In this document: positions 17,201 to 24,435 of the stretch, one piece after another
How positions within the stretch are numbered: position 1 is the stretch's first letter
Layout of the letters: every line of letters begins with the position of its first letter
From: a bacterium
GTDB lineage: Bacteria > JACRDZ01 > JAQUKH01
Assembly (NCBI GenBank): GCA_028719205.1
Contig: JAQUKH010000014.1
Span: forward strand, 1 to 57,949
Length of the DNA: 57,949 bases
Reading direction: 5' to 3'
Position numbers and translations under genes: made by a program
Notes under the pieces: model-generated
Seen by the model: the letters and a program-made list of their open reading frames with translations, nothing else
Databases searched by the model: none
What the model was told of the DNA's origin: nothing

Positions 17201-18475
17201 GATAGTATCAACCTCCGGGTCAAGTTTGAACGCCGCGCGCGCGTGTGAAGTAATTTCATCTATTATCTGGTCAGCCCCGATTATTTTGCCTATGAATTTT
17301 CTTCCGGCACCGGTCGCGGCAGCTCCCTTAAATTGAAAACTGATATTTTCCCGCGTTGAAATATTGTCGATCGCCTCAAAGATCAGTTGGGTTGCCTTTA
17401 AAGGCTGGCCCGCGGTCATCGTGTAAAATCCCGCGAGGATATCGGAGTTATCATCTATCAACACGGCCTTCGTGCTTGTAGAACCGATATCGATGCCCAT
17501 ATATACTTTACTTTCGGGTAAAAGTTTTTCATAGATATCAACTTCCACAGTACCGCCGTCTTTTTTTGAAGATACATAACTGAATTTCTCCAAACTTTTA
17601 AAATCAGGATAACCGGAAAGTTTCAATTCCAGCGGTTTATACCCGTATTCCAGTTTGGTTTTATTTTGAATTATAAAAGATTCGGGGGTGTTTAAATTCA
17701 GCGGGTTTAATTTTCTTTCATTTAAATATATCAGCGCCGCGCCTGCCGCGCCGTAAAGATAAGAATTTTCTTCCACAACCGGCGCGCTTCCCAAAAATTT
17801 AGTTAAATGTTTTATAACCGCTTTATTCCTGGAAACCCCGCCGGTAAAGATCACCGGTTTCCTGATATTCTCATCCCCGAAAAGCGTGTCAGCGATATTT
17901 TTTACCAATCCGTCGCACAGGCTGTCGCAGATCTGCTGTATCGAATACCCTTCCTGCTGGGCGTGAATGAGGTCGGTTTTCGCGAAAACAGCGCAACGGG
18001 AGGCGATCGGCGGGATAATATCTTTATTGGAAAAAGCTGTTTCACTGAACTTTTCGATACTTTCGATCTTAAGCCGCTTTACCTGCTGGTCCAGAAAACT
18101 GCCTGTCCCGGCCGCGCAGGTTGAATTTGTTTTATAACTCTCATATTCACCCGACTCGTTGAACGTAATTAACCCGAAATTCTCCCCCCCGACATTAAGG
18201 ATAGTCCTTGCTTCAGGATGATATTTCTTTACAGCGGTTATTAAAGCCAACTGATTGTCATATTTGAAAGCCTTTTTAATAATATCAGGCGTGGACGCCG
18301 TAGACGCCACCCCGCCAAGCGTACTTATATCAATATTTTTCAATATATTAACAATTGTTTCCCTGACCGCCCCGTGATGCAGGCGGTAATCGGTTTTAAC
18401 TATCTGCTGGCCTTCATTCATTAAAACAGCCGACACAGCCACGGAGCCGACATCAATTCCTAAAATCTGGAGCAT
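14279..18475 (-). CDS. double-headed 2-hydroxyacyl-CoA dehydratase activase (BcrAD/BadFG) fused to DUF2229-type region
   Basis: 1398 residues. Two ASKHA ATPase domains: residues about 1-275 (GIDVGSVAVSAV, NSTCAAGTGSFLDQQ with Cys120) and about 325-590 (GIDIGSTSTKAVL, NNVCAAGTGSFIEEQ). Each has a Cys in the CAAGTGSF loop that in archerase-type activators binds a shared [4Fe-4S]. From about residue 620 a Cys motif (CSLCHNNC) leads into the DUF2229/HgdB-like region with HGSNVGYETRIEAAIRAFRNH. Such proteins fire single electrons into dehydratases or are of unknown role when encoded alone; no HgdAB/BcrBC-type subunits are in the window. Start is at the ATG ending at 18475, with no better internal start. 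Confidence 0.88.
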   Translation of the reverse strand: MLQILGIDVGSVAVSAVLMNEGQQIVKTDYRLHHGAVRETIVNILKNIDISTLGGVASTASTPDIIKKAFKYDNQLALITAVKKYHPEARTILNVGGENFGLITFNESGEYESYKTNSTCAAGTGSFLDQQVKRLKIESIEKFSETAFSNKDIIPPIASRCAVFAKTDLIHAQQEGYSIQQICDSLCDGLVKNIADTLFGDENIRKPVIFTGGVSRNKAVIKHLTKFLGSAPVVEENSYLYGAAGAALIYLNERKLNPLNLNTPESFIIQNKTKLEYGYKPLELKLSGYPDFKSLEKFSYVSSKKDGGTVEVDIYEKLLPESKVYMGIDIGSTSTKAVLIDDNSDILAGFYTMTAGQPLKATQLIFEAIDNISTRENISFQFKGAAATGAGRKFIGKIIGADQIIDEITSHARAAFKLDPEVDTIIEIGGQDSKFTTMKNGMVTFCVMNNVCAAGTGSFIEEQAQKLGCALSEYSDRALNKPSPVSSNRCTVFMERDINHFLGDGYAVDEILASVLHSVRDNYFSKVAGEANIGKKIFFQGATARNKALVAAFENKLNKPIHVSKYCHLTGALGCALILAESSIRQSKFRGISLYKEEIPVESEVCSLCHNNCKIKKVTVQNEIVAFGFLCGRDYNSPKHTVNRRSVFDLVKEYKQAFKVNNKPEKYKSGITIGIPHGLYLSEENVLWTHFFNTLGIKTISSEGAKDTLKVGKKTAKAEFCVPIMEFYGQVKYLSEKADYVFLPVYFESREKEKDVFRHYCYYTQFAVSLVSSSKGIKLADKSIMPAIHPGDFLTKVELYRALRTSTGIDYWSIASAYDAALEFIKESKSQIQNIYQREIEQGDDIKIMLLGRPYVVLDNNMNKGIPGIFSDLRTKAFYHEMLAYSKDDVKEIEPLLKAFHWNYTAKILAASVIVAKTKGIYPVYISSFKCSPDSFALEYFKRIMEDYEKPYIILDLDEHGSNVGYETRIEAAIRAFRNHFDQQKKTVVFKNYLSVNPETELKIANKTLLFPSWDDLTVKLVEAVLIKEGIDARIVPVTEHSVQLGLKSNKGQCLPVSIIYQSFIDYIKDNNLNPLDTMVWMLNSSLACNIRLYPYLVKSMFKSYGNGMEHISVYTGNLSLLDISLRASIETYFAYMFGGMIRKMSCKIRPYEKEKGSTDEAVKKAVTVFYDAFMGKKPLEKAVVEVVENFKSIKTEKTLRPKIALFGDLYVRDNDIMNQNLIKFIEDAGGEVITVSLSDLAKMITNSYVKRWFWDGRFKDAIASKGAMMMAGTIENIYYKHFNEILQEKEAENPIDLKYIMDNFHVMPEHAGESMDNLITVFSLLEQYPDISLFVQLSPAFCCAGLITEAMSSSIESITGVPIVSLTYDGTGKNQNDKLIPYIKYPKKRAGRLSRGV

Positions 18476-18540
18476 ATATTTCCCCTGAATTCAATAACTT
18501 GTGGAAAATTTAATTCCAAGATCTATTTTTGCTTAAACCC

Positions 18541-18659
18541 GAAACGTTTTTGATAAATCTAAGGCTCACTGCAGGCAATTTTAAAACTCGCTCTTCGAGC
18601 TCAAACATTAAAATTGCTTATCTTCCGTTTCGCCAAGATTTATTAACAAAAAGCGTTTC
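18541..18659. repeat. 119-bp imperfect inverted repeat in the activase/glycosylase spacer
   Basis: Left arm GAAACGTTTTTGATAAATCT (18541-18560) pairs with AGATTTATTAAC...GCGTTTC (18636-18659). Inside, CAATTTTAA (18576-18584) pairs with TTAAAATTG (18608-18616) around GCTC-TTC-GAGC. The whole can fold as one long hairpin, like a MITE or transposon end pair. The small plus-strand ORF across it is not supported as a gene. Confidence 0.7.
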
Positions 18660-18744
18660 TATAGACGCAAAAACAGACCTTGAAATTAAACAATTTTCTA
18701 AACTCAAATCCTATGATCTATTTAAAAACATTGTATATCTGATT

Positions 18745-19263
18745 TTAGATAAAGTGTAGAATATTTAACCACTTTTTATATTTTTGCTCTTTCGTTAAAC
18801 TTGCCATTGCGGGGCTTGTTGAAGGGAGCCTATGGTATTCAAAATCGTGATGGCTATTTTTTAATTCTGGCAGGACCCGTTTTTTGAATTCTATTTCCGC
18901 CTTTACGCCATTAAAAAAAACATATCTAATACCCGGATATTTTGCGAACAAAACATTAAAATTGTTTATTGTTTGATTTTTAATAGCCTGATCACTGCTG
19001 CCTTCCCTCTCGCACGCTTTTAAAACATCCCATATCGCTAACCCGTTTTTTATCACTATATTTTTTTTATGTTCATAACCGGCTTGCGGATCTATATCCA
19101 GCAATTTACAAATAATATGCCAGAATGCATTCCGGTTATGAGCGTAATATTGACCTTGTTTTAAAGATTTTTTACCGGGAAAAGTTCCTAAAATTAGAAC
19201 CTTTGGGTTACCCCCTATTATTGGCGGAAAGCCTAAACAGCGAAAGCGCTCATTTTGCGTCAT
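18745..19263 (-). CDS. uracil-DNA glycosylase superfamily, DNA-deoxyinosine glycosylase type
   Basis: 172 residues from ATG 19263 (MTQNERFRCLGFPPIIGG); an upstream ATG at 19299 would run into the neighbouring small gene. Motif A, LILGTFPGKKSLKQGQYYAHNRNAFWHII, and the late motif LPSTSPAMASLTKEQKYKKW are those of the Mug-like family 6 glycosylases that excise hypoxanthine (deoxyinosine) from DNA. Length fits. Expected role: cytosolic base-excision repair of deaminated purine. It follows two other minus-strand genes within 230 nt. Confidence 0.85.
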   Translation of the reverse strand: MTQNERFRCLGFPPIIGGNPKVLILGTFPGKKSLKQGQYYAHNRNAFWHIICKLLDIDPQAGYEHKKNIVIKNGLAIWDVLKACEREGSSDQAIKNQTINNFNVLFAKYPGIRYVFFNGVKAEIEFKKRVLPELKNSHHDFEYHRLPSTSPAMASLTKEQKYKKWLNILHFI

Positions 19264-19276
19264 TATCTTTTTTATA

Positions 19277-19471
19277 TCAAAATTTATCCAAAAAAGCAAT
19301 ATTGCTTTTTAAGATATTTGTCAAACCGTCGGATAATTTCTGAAGCCGCCATTCCAGGATTATCTCATCCTTAAATAACCGGCCCGCGGACTTTTCTTCA
19401 TCGCTTAAAAAAGCGGTTTTTTGACAAGTTATTTTTTCAGATATTTTTTCAATTTTTTCTGTTGATCCCAT
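19277..19471 (-). CDS. small protein of unknown function
   Basis: 64 residues (MGSTEKIEKISEKITCQKTA ...). A GAGGA ribosome site 4 nt before the ATG supports translation. It lies 12 nt after the BI-1-family gene and just before the glycosylase, in the same direction, as expected of an operon gene. Amphipathic and charged, with no membrane segment or recognised motif. Confidence 0.5.
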   Translation of the reverse strand: MGSTEKIEKISEKITCQKTAFLSDEEKSAGRLFKDEIILEWRLQKLSDGLTNILKSNIAFLDKF

Positions 19472-19483
19472 AAATCCTCTTTT

Positions 19484-20209
19484 TTATTTTTTATCCCTCA
19501 TCTTAAACAGCAACCTGAGTATTTCAAGGTAAAGCCATATAAGCGTGACCATTAAACTGAAAGCCCCATACCATTCCATATACCCCGGGGCACCGGACTT
19601 AGCGCCTTTTTCGATAAGATCAAAATCGAGCACTAAATTAAACGCCGCGATAACTACTACAAATAAACTGAAAATGATCCCTAAAGGCCCGCTGTCATAG
19701 ATTAAAGGAACGCTTTTGCCAAAAAAGGAAAGAACAATGCCTATAAAATAATATAAAGCAATTCCTCCCGTTGCCGCAAAAACACCAAACCGGAAATTAT
19801 CCGTCACTTTTATAATACCTGATTTATAGATCAATAATAAGGAAAAAAGGGTCCCGAAAGTCAGCCCCACTGCCTGTAAAACCACACCCGGGTATAAGCG
19901 TTCAAGAAAAACAGATGTTGAGCTTAGAATCACGCCTTCCAGAAGGGCATATACAGGGGCAGTAACAGGAGCCCATTCGGTTTTAAAAATAGTGACCATC
20001 GCTATGACAAATCCGCCGATTAAAGCAGGCCAGAAAAGAGGCAGGTATTTCCCGGGATTGTTCCAGACAAAAGAGGCACTTAATAATAACAGGAATAACA
20101 GGATAAATGATTTATTTACAGTACCCTGTATGCTCATTACATCGGACGGGTCATAAGACCGCGATTCCGCGAAAGTATCTCTGCTTAATGCCGGATTTCC
20201 TGTTTTCAT
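19484..20209 (-). CDS. Bax inhibitor-1 / YccA-YbhL family membrane protein
   Basis: 241 residues with about seven hydrophobic helices (FILLFLLLLSASFVW, FWPALIGGFVIAMVTIF, VYALLEGVILSSTSVFLE, AVGLTFGTLFSLLLIY, GVFAATGGIALYYFIGIVL, GIIFSLFVVVIAAFNLVLDF, WYGAFSLMVTLIWLYLEILR). The F-x-L-V-LDFDLIE segment followed by a final YLEILRLL helix is the signature of the prokaryotic TMBIM (YccA-like) family, thought to act in ion/pH balance or membrane-protein quality control. A GGAGGA ribosome site precedes the ATG. Confidence 0.9.
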   Translation of the reverse strand: MKTGNPALSRDTFAESRSYDPSDVMSIQGTVNKSFILLFLLLLSASFVWNNPGKYLPLFWPALIGGFVIAMVTIFKTEWAPVTAPVYALLEGVILSSTSVFLERLYPGVVLQAVGLTFGTLFSLLLIYKSGIIKVTDNFRFGVFAATGGIALYYFIGIVLSFFGKSVPLIYDSGPLGIIFSLFVVVIAAFNLVLDFDLIEKGAKSGAPGYMEWYGAFSLMVTLIWLYLEILRLLFKMRDKK

Positions 20210-20263
20210 AAATTACTCCTCCTTTATGGAAATTTAATTATATATAAATTGATATTTTATTTT

Positions 20264-20299
20264 AATTGGCAGATTCAACTTTTTATTGACTTTTCCCCA
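20264..20299. repeat. 35-bp repeat, copy 1 of 3
   Basis: Consensus AATGGCTTGAATCAACTTTT then TATTGACTTTTTCCC. Copies are at 20264-20299, 21469-21503 and 23516-23550, all in the same orientation and all intergenic. Here it is between the BI-1 and Mut7-C genes. Confidence 0.65.
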
Positions 20300-20300
20300 C

Positions 20301-20362
20301 TCCATGCCCTATGCCTCATACTTTCTTCACTTATGACTGGTGCCTTTATAACTGGAGACTTT
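20301..20362. repeat. ATGCYCY plus TTGTGAC-type heptamers
   Basis: ATGCCCTATGCCTCATACTT followed by TTCACTTATGACTGGTGCC. This is the same composite order (ATGC heptamers, TTTCTTCAC, TGTGAC heptamers) as at 8069-8140. Confidence 0.65.
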
Positions 20363-20390
20363 TTTAAAAATTAGTGTTATTATTTATATT

Positions 20391-20855
20391 ATGGAACTTA
20401 AGTTTATCGTTGATAACATGCTTGGAAGATTAGCCAAATGGCTCAGGATCGCCGGTTATGATACGCTCTACTTCAATAGCATTGAAGATGATAAATTAAT
20501 AGACATCGCTTTAAAGGAAAATAGGATAATTCTTACAAGAGATACCCGCCTGATAAAAAGAAAACTTGTAAAAAATTATATTTTAATAAATAATGACTTT
20601 TGGAACAATCAGCTTAAAGAACTTTCAGAAAATATTAAATTAGATCTTTCCTCAAATATCCTGACAAGATGTGTTTTCTGCAATGACATTCTTTCTCAAA
20701 TCGAAAAAGAAAAAGTGATAAACAAAGTCCCGCCCTATGTCTTCGAAACACAAAACATTTTTTTGTCCTGCCCAAAATGCGAAAGGATCTTCTGGCAGGG
20801 AACACATTTCGCGGAAATAAAAAAGGTTCTTAATAATATCATTCCGTCATCATAA
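20391..20855 (+). CDS. Mut7-C RNase domain protein with zinc ribbon
   Basis: 154 residues. The N-terminal half is the PIN-fold Mut7-C domain: KFIVDNMLGRLAKWLRIAGYDT with catalytic-type Asp8, DDKLIDIALKENRIILTRDTRL with Asp in TRD. The C-terminal half carries two CxxC pairs (CVFCNDIL and CPKCERIFW), the zinc ribbon usual for this family (PF01927). A small cytosolic RNase is inferred; substrate not known. It stands alone on the plus strand. Confidence 0.87.
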   Translation: MELKFIVDNMLGRLAKWLRIAGYDTLYFNSIEDDKLIDIALKENRIILTRDTRLIKRKLVKNYILINNDFWNNQLKELSENIKLDLSSNILTRCVFCNDILSQIEKEKVINKVPPYVFETQNIFLSCPKCERIFWQGTHFAEIKKVLNNIIPSS

Positions 20856-20914
20856 AAAGGTTAACCGGATCACAGCGCTTTTTACTTCCGCCGGTCTTTT
20901 CCGGGCTGCCCCAT

Positions 20915-20993
20915 ATACAAGACTCAAGCGGAAGGTTCTGGCTGAAAGCCAGGTTCTTTCCGCTTCTAGTCCTTGTTATCCTCGTAGGGGATA
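20915..20993. repeat. ~80-bp palindromic element, copy A (forms the end of the VOC gene)
   Basis: On the minus strand: TATCCCCTACGAGGATAACA, then AGCGGAA ... TTCCGCT around an inner TGGCT-TTC-AGCCA hairpin. It matches copy B (25038-25118) at most positions. The VOC stop codon at 20966-20968 lies inside it. Confidence 0.85.
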
Positions 20994-21397
20994 TTATACG
21001 ATTGCATCATGCTTACATTGTTGCCTTCGGTGTCTATAAATGTAGCATAAAGCCCGACACCGGGAATATCATCAGGCTCTCCAGGCTTCTGCATCCCGCC
21101 AAGCACTTTTCCGCCTGCCGCTTCAACGTTTTTCATTGCCTTTCTGATATCATCCACGGCAATCGTTATCCTGGTATACTGGTCCGGTTTCGTTTTCTGG
21201 TAAAAACCCCCGTTAATGTTACCGGGATTTTTGACCATGCGGTTTTCATCAGTTTCGCTAGTCGTTACAAGCACATATTCTCCCATATCGGGCCCCAATT
21301 GGTTCGTTTGCCAGCCAAACGCCTTCTCATAGAACCTGGACATCCGCTTTCTATCATTCGCCGGCATTTCAAAATGGACTACTGGACTTATTTTCAT
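20966..21397 (-). CDS. VOC-family (glyoxalase/bleomycin-resistance fold) protein
   Basis: 143 residues from ATG 21397, chosen because a GGGGGG ribosome site lies 7 nt upstream. VOC fold: VVHFEMPANDRKRMSRFYEKAFGWQ, the mid strand GGFYQK, ITIAVDDIRKAMKNVEAAGG, and the C-terminal ATFIDTEGNNVSMMQ. Metal or ligand residues H7 and E123-type Glu are in the usual places, but substrate is not predictable. The last seven residues, PYEDNKD, and the stop codon are encoded by the ~80-bp palindromic element, so the natural C-terminus was replaced. Confidence 0.85.
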   Translation of the reverse strand: MKISPVVHFEMPANDRKRMSRFYEKAFGWQTNQLGPDMGEYVLVTTSETDENRMVKNPGNINGGFYQKTKPDQYTRITIAVDDIRKAMKNVEAAGGKVLGGMQKPGEPDDIPGVGLYATFIDTEGNNVSMMQSYNIPYEDNKD

Positions 21398-21468
21398 ATT
21401 TTTACCCCCCAATCTTAATTTAGTTAATTTTAAACTGCATAAATTTATCAAGTTTATTTTAGTATGAC

Positions 21469-21503
21469 AATGGCTTGAATCCGCTTTTTATTGACTTTTT
21501 TTA
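21469..21503. repeat. 35-bp repeat, copy 2 of 3
   Basis: AATGGCTTGAATCCGCTTTT then TATTGACTTTTTTTATTCC, just upstream of the VOC gene and covering the AlkD-like gene's stop. Confidence 0.65.
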
Positions 21504-22205
21504 TTCCATAGCTTTTTTTCTCATATTATCTGGCATTTTCTCTATCGCGTATCTTAACGCGGTGCGCGGCATTTTATTTTTGTGTTTGATGATGTATTCA
21601 AAAACTTCTTTTTGATGCAGCCGGCTTGCCTCCTTCAGCATCCAGCCGTAACCTTTCTGAACCATGTCATCCCCATCTAATAACAAAGCATCCGATATCT
21701 CAAATATATCTTTCAGGAACCTGCCCCTTCTGGCAGGGATAATTAATGACACCGCCGAGGCTCTTTTCAGCCAGCGGTTATCAGATTTTGTCCATATTTT
21801 TAATTTTTCAATTAACTTCGGATATTTATCAATAAAGTCAGCAACCGTATGATTGCAAAAGCTGTCACATTTCGCCCAGTTATCGATATATCTTTCGATC
21901 CATTTCTCACATATATAAAAATCTTTTTCTTCAAATTTATCTGACAGATTCGGAAGCCAATCCGCGGCAATAAACGCCTCTTCGCAAAAACCCGAAGAGT
22001 AAAGTTCTTCGCAAAGTCCGAATATCTCCTTTTTATCCAGCCCCTTTATTTCCTTCCAGTATTTTTTAGCTATCTTATTAACTATACCGGTCTTAACCCC
22101 ATAATATATGACTTTTTCCTTAAAAAACCGCTGGAAGCTTTTTTTTGTGGTTTCATCAGAGTTGTTTTTTAATTCGATGCGGATTTGAGTAATAATATGG
22201 TTCAT
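21501..22205 (-). CDS. DNA alkylation repair protein, AlkD/HEAT-like family
   Basis: 234 residues, the usual length. All-helical HEAT-like repeats with the family's landmarks: FKEKVIYYGVKTGIVNKIAKKYW near the N-terminus, IDNWAKCDSFC (about 109-119) and DGDDMVQKGYGWMLKEAS (about 178-195). AlkD-type enzymes remove 3- and 7-alkylpurines without base flipping; the W-x-K-C-D and K-G-Y-G-W segments border the DNA-binding groove. Whether this member is catalytic cannot be decided by eye. It is separated from the VOC gene by repeat copy 2. Confidence 0.87.
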   Translation of the reverse strand: MNHIITQIRIELKNNSDETTKKSFQRFFKEKVIYYGVKTGIVNKIAKKYWKEIKGLDKKEIFGLCEELYSSGFCEEAFIAADWLPNLSDKFEEKDFYICEKWIERYIDNWAKCDSFCNHTVADFIDKYPKLIEKLKIWTKSDNRWLKRASAVSLIIPARRGRFLKDIFEISDALLLDGDDMVQKGYGWMLKEASRLHQKEVFEYIIKHKNKMPRTALRYAIEKMPDNMRKKAME

Positions 22206-22301
22206 ATAATTAACCGGTCTTTTTGCACCACCCCTTTAATCCCCTCCTTATTATATTAAACAAAACAAAAAGGGCCAAGTATTATTTAAAAACGGCTTTC
22301 T

Positions 22302-23438
22302 TTAAATCTCAAGGAGCCGTCTCATAGCTTTAAGCAATGCGCCGAAACTGGCCGTGAATAAAATGAAAACAGCAACCCAGCCGATAAATGGAATTAGAGA
22401 AATAATGGTAAATGCCAGAGTACCCCACACAGCGTTCAGCCAGGTAACCCGGATCTCGCCGTTCTTCTTTAAGAGTTTTTCGATAATCGCGCCAAGGAAG
22501 AAAACCATTATCAAACATGAAATAAGAGTCAAAAGCAAAAATAACACGCCGAGTATAATTCCGGCATATGCGCCGATAAGCGTAATAATGAGCAGGACTA
22601 CCGCGATGGGAACAACCAAAAGTCCGGCTACGCCTACACCAAGATCGCTCCAAAAATTTTTGTAAGCGGAAGTCACCACTTCGGAAAGTTTTGCGCGGAA
22701 AAGCTTAATGAAAATAATTCCTGCCAAAAACAGAGCGAGCATTTTTAAAACAATAGCCACAGCACGGCCCGCGTATGGCATGTGTTTTTTTCCTTTCCAC
22801 TTTATGAATTCAATCGCACCGATCTTAGCGCCTTCCTGTACCTGGGCTTCCTGCCGGCCATAATATTTAATTGGCCCGGCTACGCGAGCCTCGGGCCCAA
22901 ACACAAGCTTTTTTCCCGCCCGGACTTCCAGCGGCCCTTCAATGGCGCCGTTGATAAAAATTTCACCGCCGGCAATCATCGCGGATTTGGCCACACTGCC
23001 GTTTAAATTAATAACACCGCCCGCCGCCCACAAATCGCCTCCAACTGTCGCGTTTTTTGAGATTGAGACCGTCCCGCCCGCCACAAGCAAATCTCCGGCA
23101 ACGGGCGCGGTTATGGAAACATTACCTCCGGCTAAACGCGCATCATCACCAACCCGGTTAGACACGTTCACGTTGCCCCCAGCCGCAAAAAGGTCTTTTT
23201 CAATTTGACCGGCCATGTTCACACTGCCGCCCGCAACGAACAAATCACCTGAAACGTCTTTGTTAACGGCCACCGATGCGCCGGCTACATATAAGTTATG
23301 AAAAGTTTCCGAACCGCCGACCACCACCAAATTGCCCGGGGTCTCAAGGCTTTTGGGCAAATACTGCGCTGCGTTTATAATCACGGTGTGTGAGACTATT
23401 AAAACCGCAATTACTGTCAGAAATAATTTTTTTGTCAC
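22302..23438 (-). CDS. polymer-forming (bactofilin-like) beta-helix membrane protein
   Basis: 378 residues from GTG 23438. An ATG 21 nt upstream exists, but the GGAGG ribosome site lies between the two and is 7 nt before the GTG, which decides the start. Signal peptide, then about 160 residues of short repeats of the type DLFVAGGSVNMAGQIEKD, giving a right-handed beta-helix as in polymer-forming cytoskeletal proteins. Four hydrophobic helices follow in the C-terminal half (VLKMLALFLAGIIFIKLF; GVAGLLVVPIAVVLLIITLI; LFLLLTLISCLIMVFFLGA; FTIISLIPFIGWVAVFILF). The protein probably displays the helix outside the cytoplasmic membrane. Function unknown. Confidence 0.85.
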   Translation of the reverse strand: MTKKLFLTVIAVLIVSHTVIINAAQYLPKSLETPGNLVVVGGSETFHNLYVAGASVAVNKDVSGDLFVAGGSVNMAGQIEKDLFAAGGNVNVSNRVGDDARLAGGNVSITAPVAGDLLVAGGTVSISKNATVGGDLWAAGGVINLNGSVAKSAMIAGGEIFINGAIEGPLEVRAGKKLVFGPEARVAGPIKYYGRQEAQVQEGAKIGAIEFIKWKGKKHMPYAGRAVAIVLKMLALFLAGIIFIKLFRAKLSEVVTSAYKNFWSDLGVGVAGLLVVPIAVVLLIITLIGAYAGIILGVLFLLLTLISCLIMVFFLGAIIEKLLKKNGEIRVTWLNAVWGTLAFTIISLIPFIGWVAVFILFTASFGALLKAMRRLLEI

Positions 23439-23515
23439 TTTAGCACCTCCATTTTTCATTTATAACCACCGGATAATGAACAGGTTTAATTTTATAATAT
23501 TATTACAAATAAAAT

Positions 23516-23550
23516 AATGGCTTAAATCAACTTTTAATTGATTTTTTCCC
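23516..23550. repeat. 35-bp repeat, copy 3 of 3
   Basis: AATGGCTTAAATCAACTTTT then AATTGATTTTTTCCC, in the spacer upstream of the bactofilin-like gene and directly before the truncated cupin. Confidence 0.65.
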
Positions 23551-23570
23551 GCTTATAACTTTTTTATTGA

Positions 23571-23783
23571 GTGAAAAAAGTCAAAGGCCAATTGCACAAC
23601 CATCCCAACGACCATGTTGTATATGTAAAAAGCGATGCACGGTTCAAATTAAGCTTTCCTGACGGAAAGAGTTCAGTATTTGACCTCAAGGCAGGACAAG
23701 TATTATGGCTAAAAGCAGGCCCTCACGAAACAGAAAATACAGGCACAACAGAGGGAGATAATCTTGTAATTGAAGTGAAATAA
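23571..23783 (+). pseudogene. cupin-fold protein lacking its N-terminal strands
   Basis: 70 codons from a GTG that directly follows a TGA in frame. The product begins at the first cupin motif (QLHNHPNDHVVYVKSD) and continues through FPDGKSSVFDLKAGQVLWLKAGPHETENTGTTEGDNLVIEVK. Single-domain cupins of this type usually have about 25-30 residues before the H-x-H motif; these are missing, and repeat copy 3 is just upstream. Either the 5' end has been lost or a very short cupin is expressed. No ribosome site is seen at the GTG. Confidence 0.5.
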
Positions 23784-23786
23784 GGA

Positions 23787-24356
23787 TTATATTTTTTTCC
23801 CGAGCGCTATTGCCTTTTCGCGAATGCCTTTCAATTTGAGTATTTCCCCTGATTCTCCCGCGTCAGGGACAAGGAGAGATTTGAATTTCATCTCACTATA
23901 TCCGGCTATCAGGGCAAAAGATTTTTTCACAATATCAAGCCCTATATTTTCGTAAGCGCTTAACAACAAAACCATAGTCTTTCCTCTCATCGGCGACTCA
24001 AACGTGTCAGTCGAATTATCCCATTTATAGAGTGAAAACATCCTGTCTATTATAAGCTTGAGCTGGGTGCTCGGCCCATAGAAATATAGCGGAGTGGCAA
24101 AAACAATCACATCAGCCTTTGCCATTTTCTTAAGAACCTCTTTTACATCATCATTAATAACGCACTCATACTCCTTGAGCTTTTGACATCGCCGGCAGGA
24201 TATACACCCATTTGATTTAGACTTAAGCAAAGCAGTTCGGATTATCTCCACCTTACCGCCATTTAAACTCGCGCCTTGAACAAACCATTCCACAAGCGTA
24301 GAAGTATTGCCGTTTTTTTTCGGGCTGCCATTAAGAATTAAGATATTTTTAACCAT
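23787..24356 (-). CDS. flavodoxin-fold NAD(P)H-dependent oxidoreductase
   Basis: 189 residues. FMN-binding start KNILILNGSPKKNGNTSTLV, then a Cys-rich loop NGCISCRRCQKLKEYECVINDD (residues about 48-69) like the iron-sulfur flavoprotein group, and the second FMN loop FATPLYFYGPSTQLKLIIDR. Probably a cytosolic FMN reductase or quinone reductase; the cysteines could hold a [4Fe-4S]. Its first ~45 codons and upstream DNA are duplicated at 26210-26388. Confidence 0.88.
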   Translation of the reverse strand: MVKNILILNGSPKKNGNTSTLVEWFVQGASLNGGKVEIIRTALLKSKSNGCISCRRCQKLKEYECVINDDVKEVLKKMAKADVIVFATPLYFYGPSTQLKLIIDRMFSLYKWDNSTDTFESPMRGKTMVLLLSAYENIGLDIVKKSFALIAGYSEMKFKSLLVPDAGESGEILKLKGIREKAIALGKKI

Positions 24357-24404
24357 GGGCTATATTATACTATTTTTTGATTTATTTAATGCGGATTTTA
24401 TTTC
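24226..24404. repeat. direct repeat of ~180 bp, copy 1 (flavodoxin gene start)
   Basis: Runs from AAGCAAAGCAG through the start codon and the upstream sequence TGGGCTATATTATACTATTT. It is nearly identical to 26210-26388, same orientation. Together the copies bracket the MNT/HEPN and RAYT genes. Confidence 0.88.
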
Positions 24405-24435
24405 GGGTGATGGAAAGATTTTTCGTTTGAAGCAT

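Noticed and set aside
18529-18759. 76-codon plus-strand ORF in the activase/glycosylase spacer
   Set aside because: It is mostly the inverted repeat; no ribosome site, no similarity.
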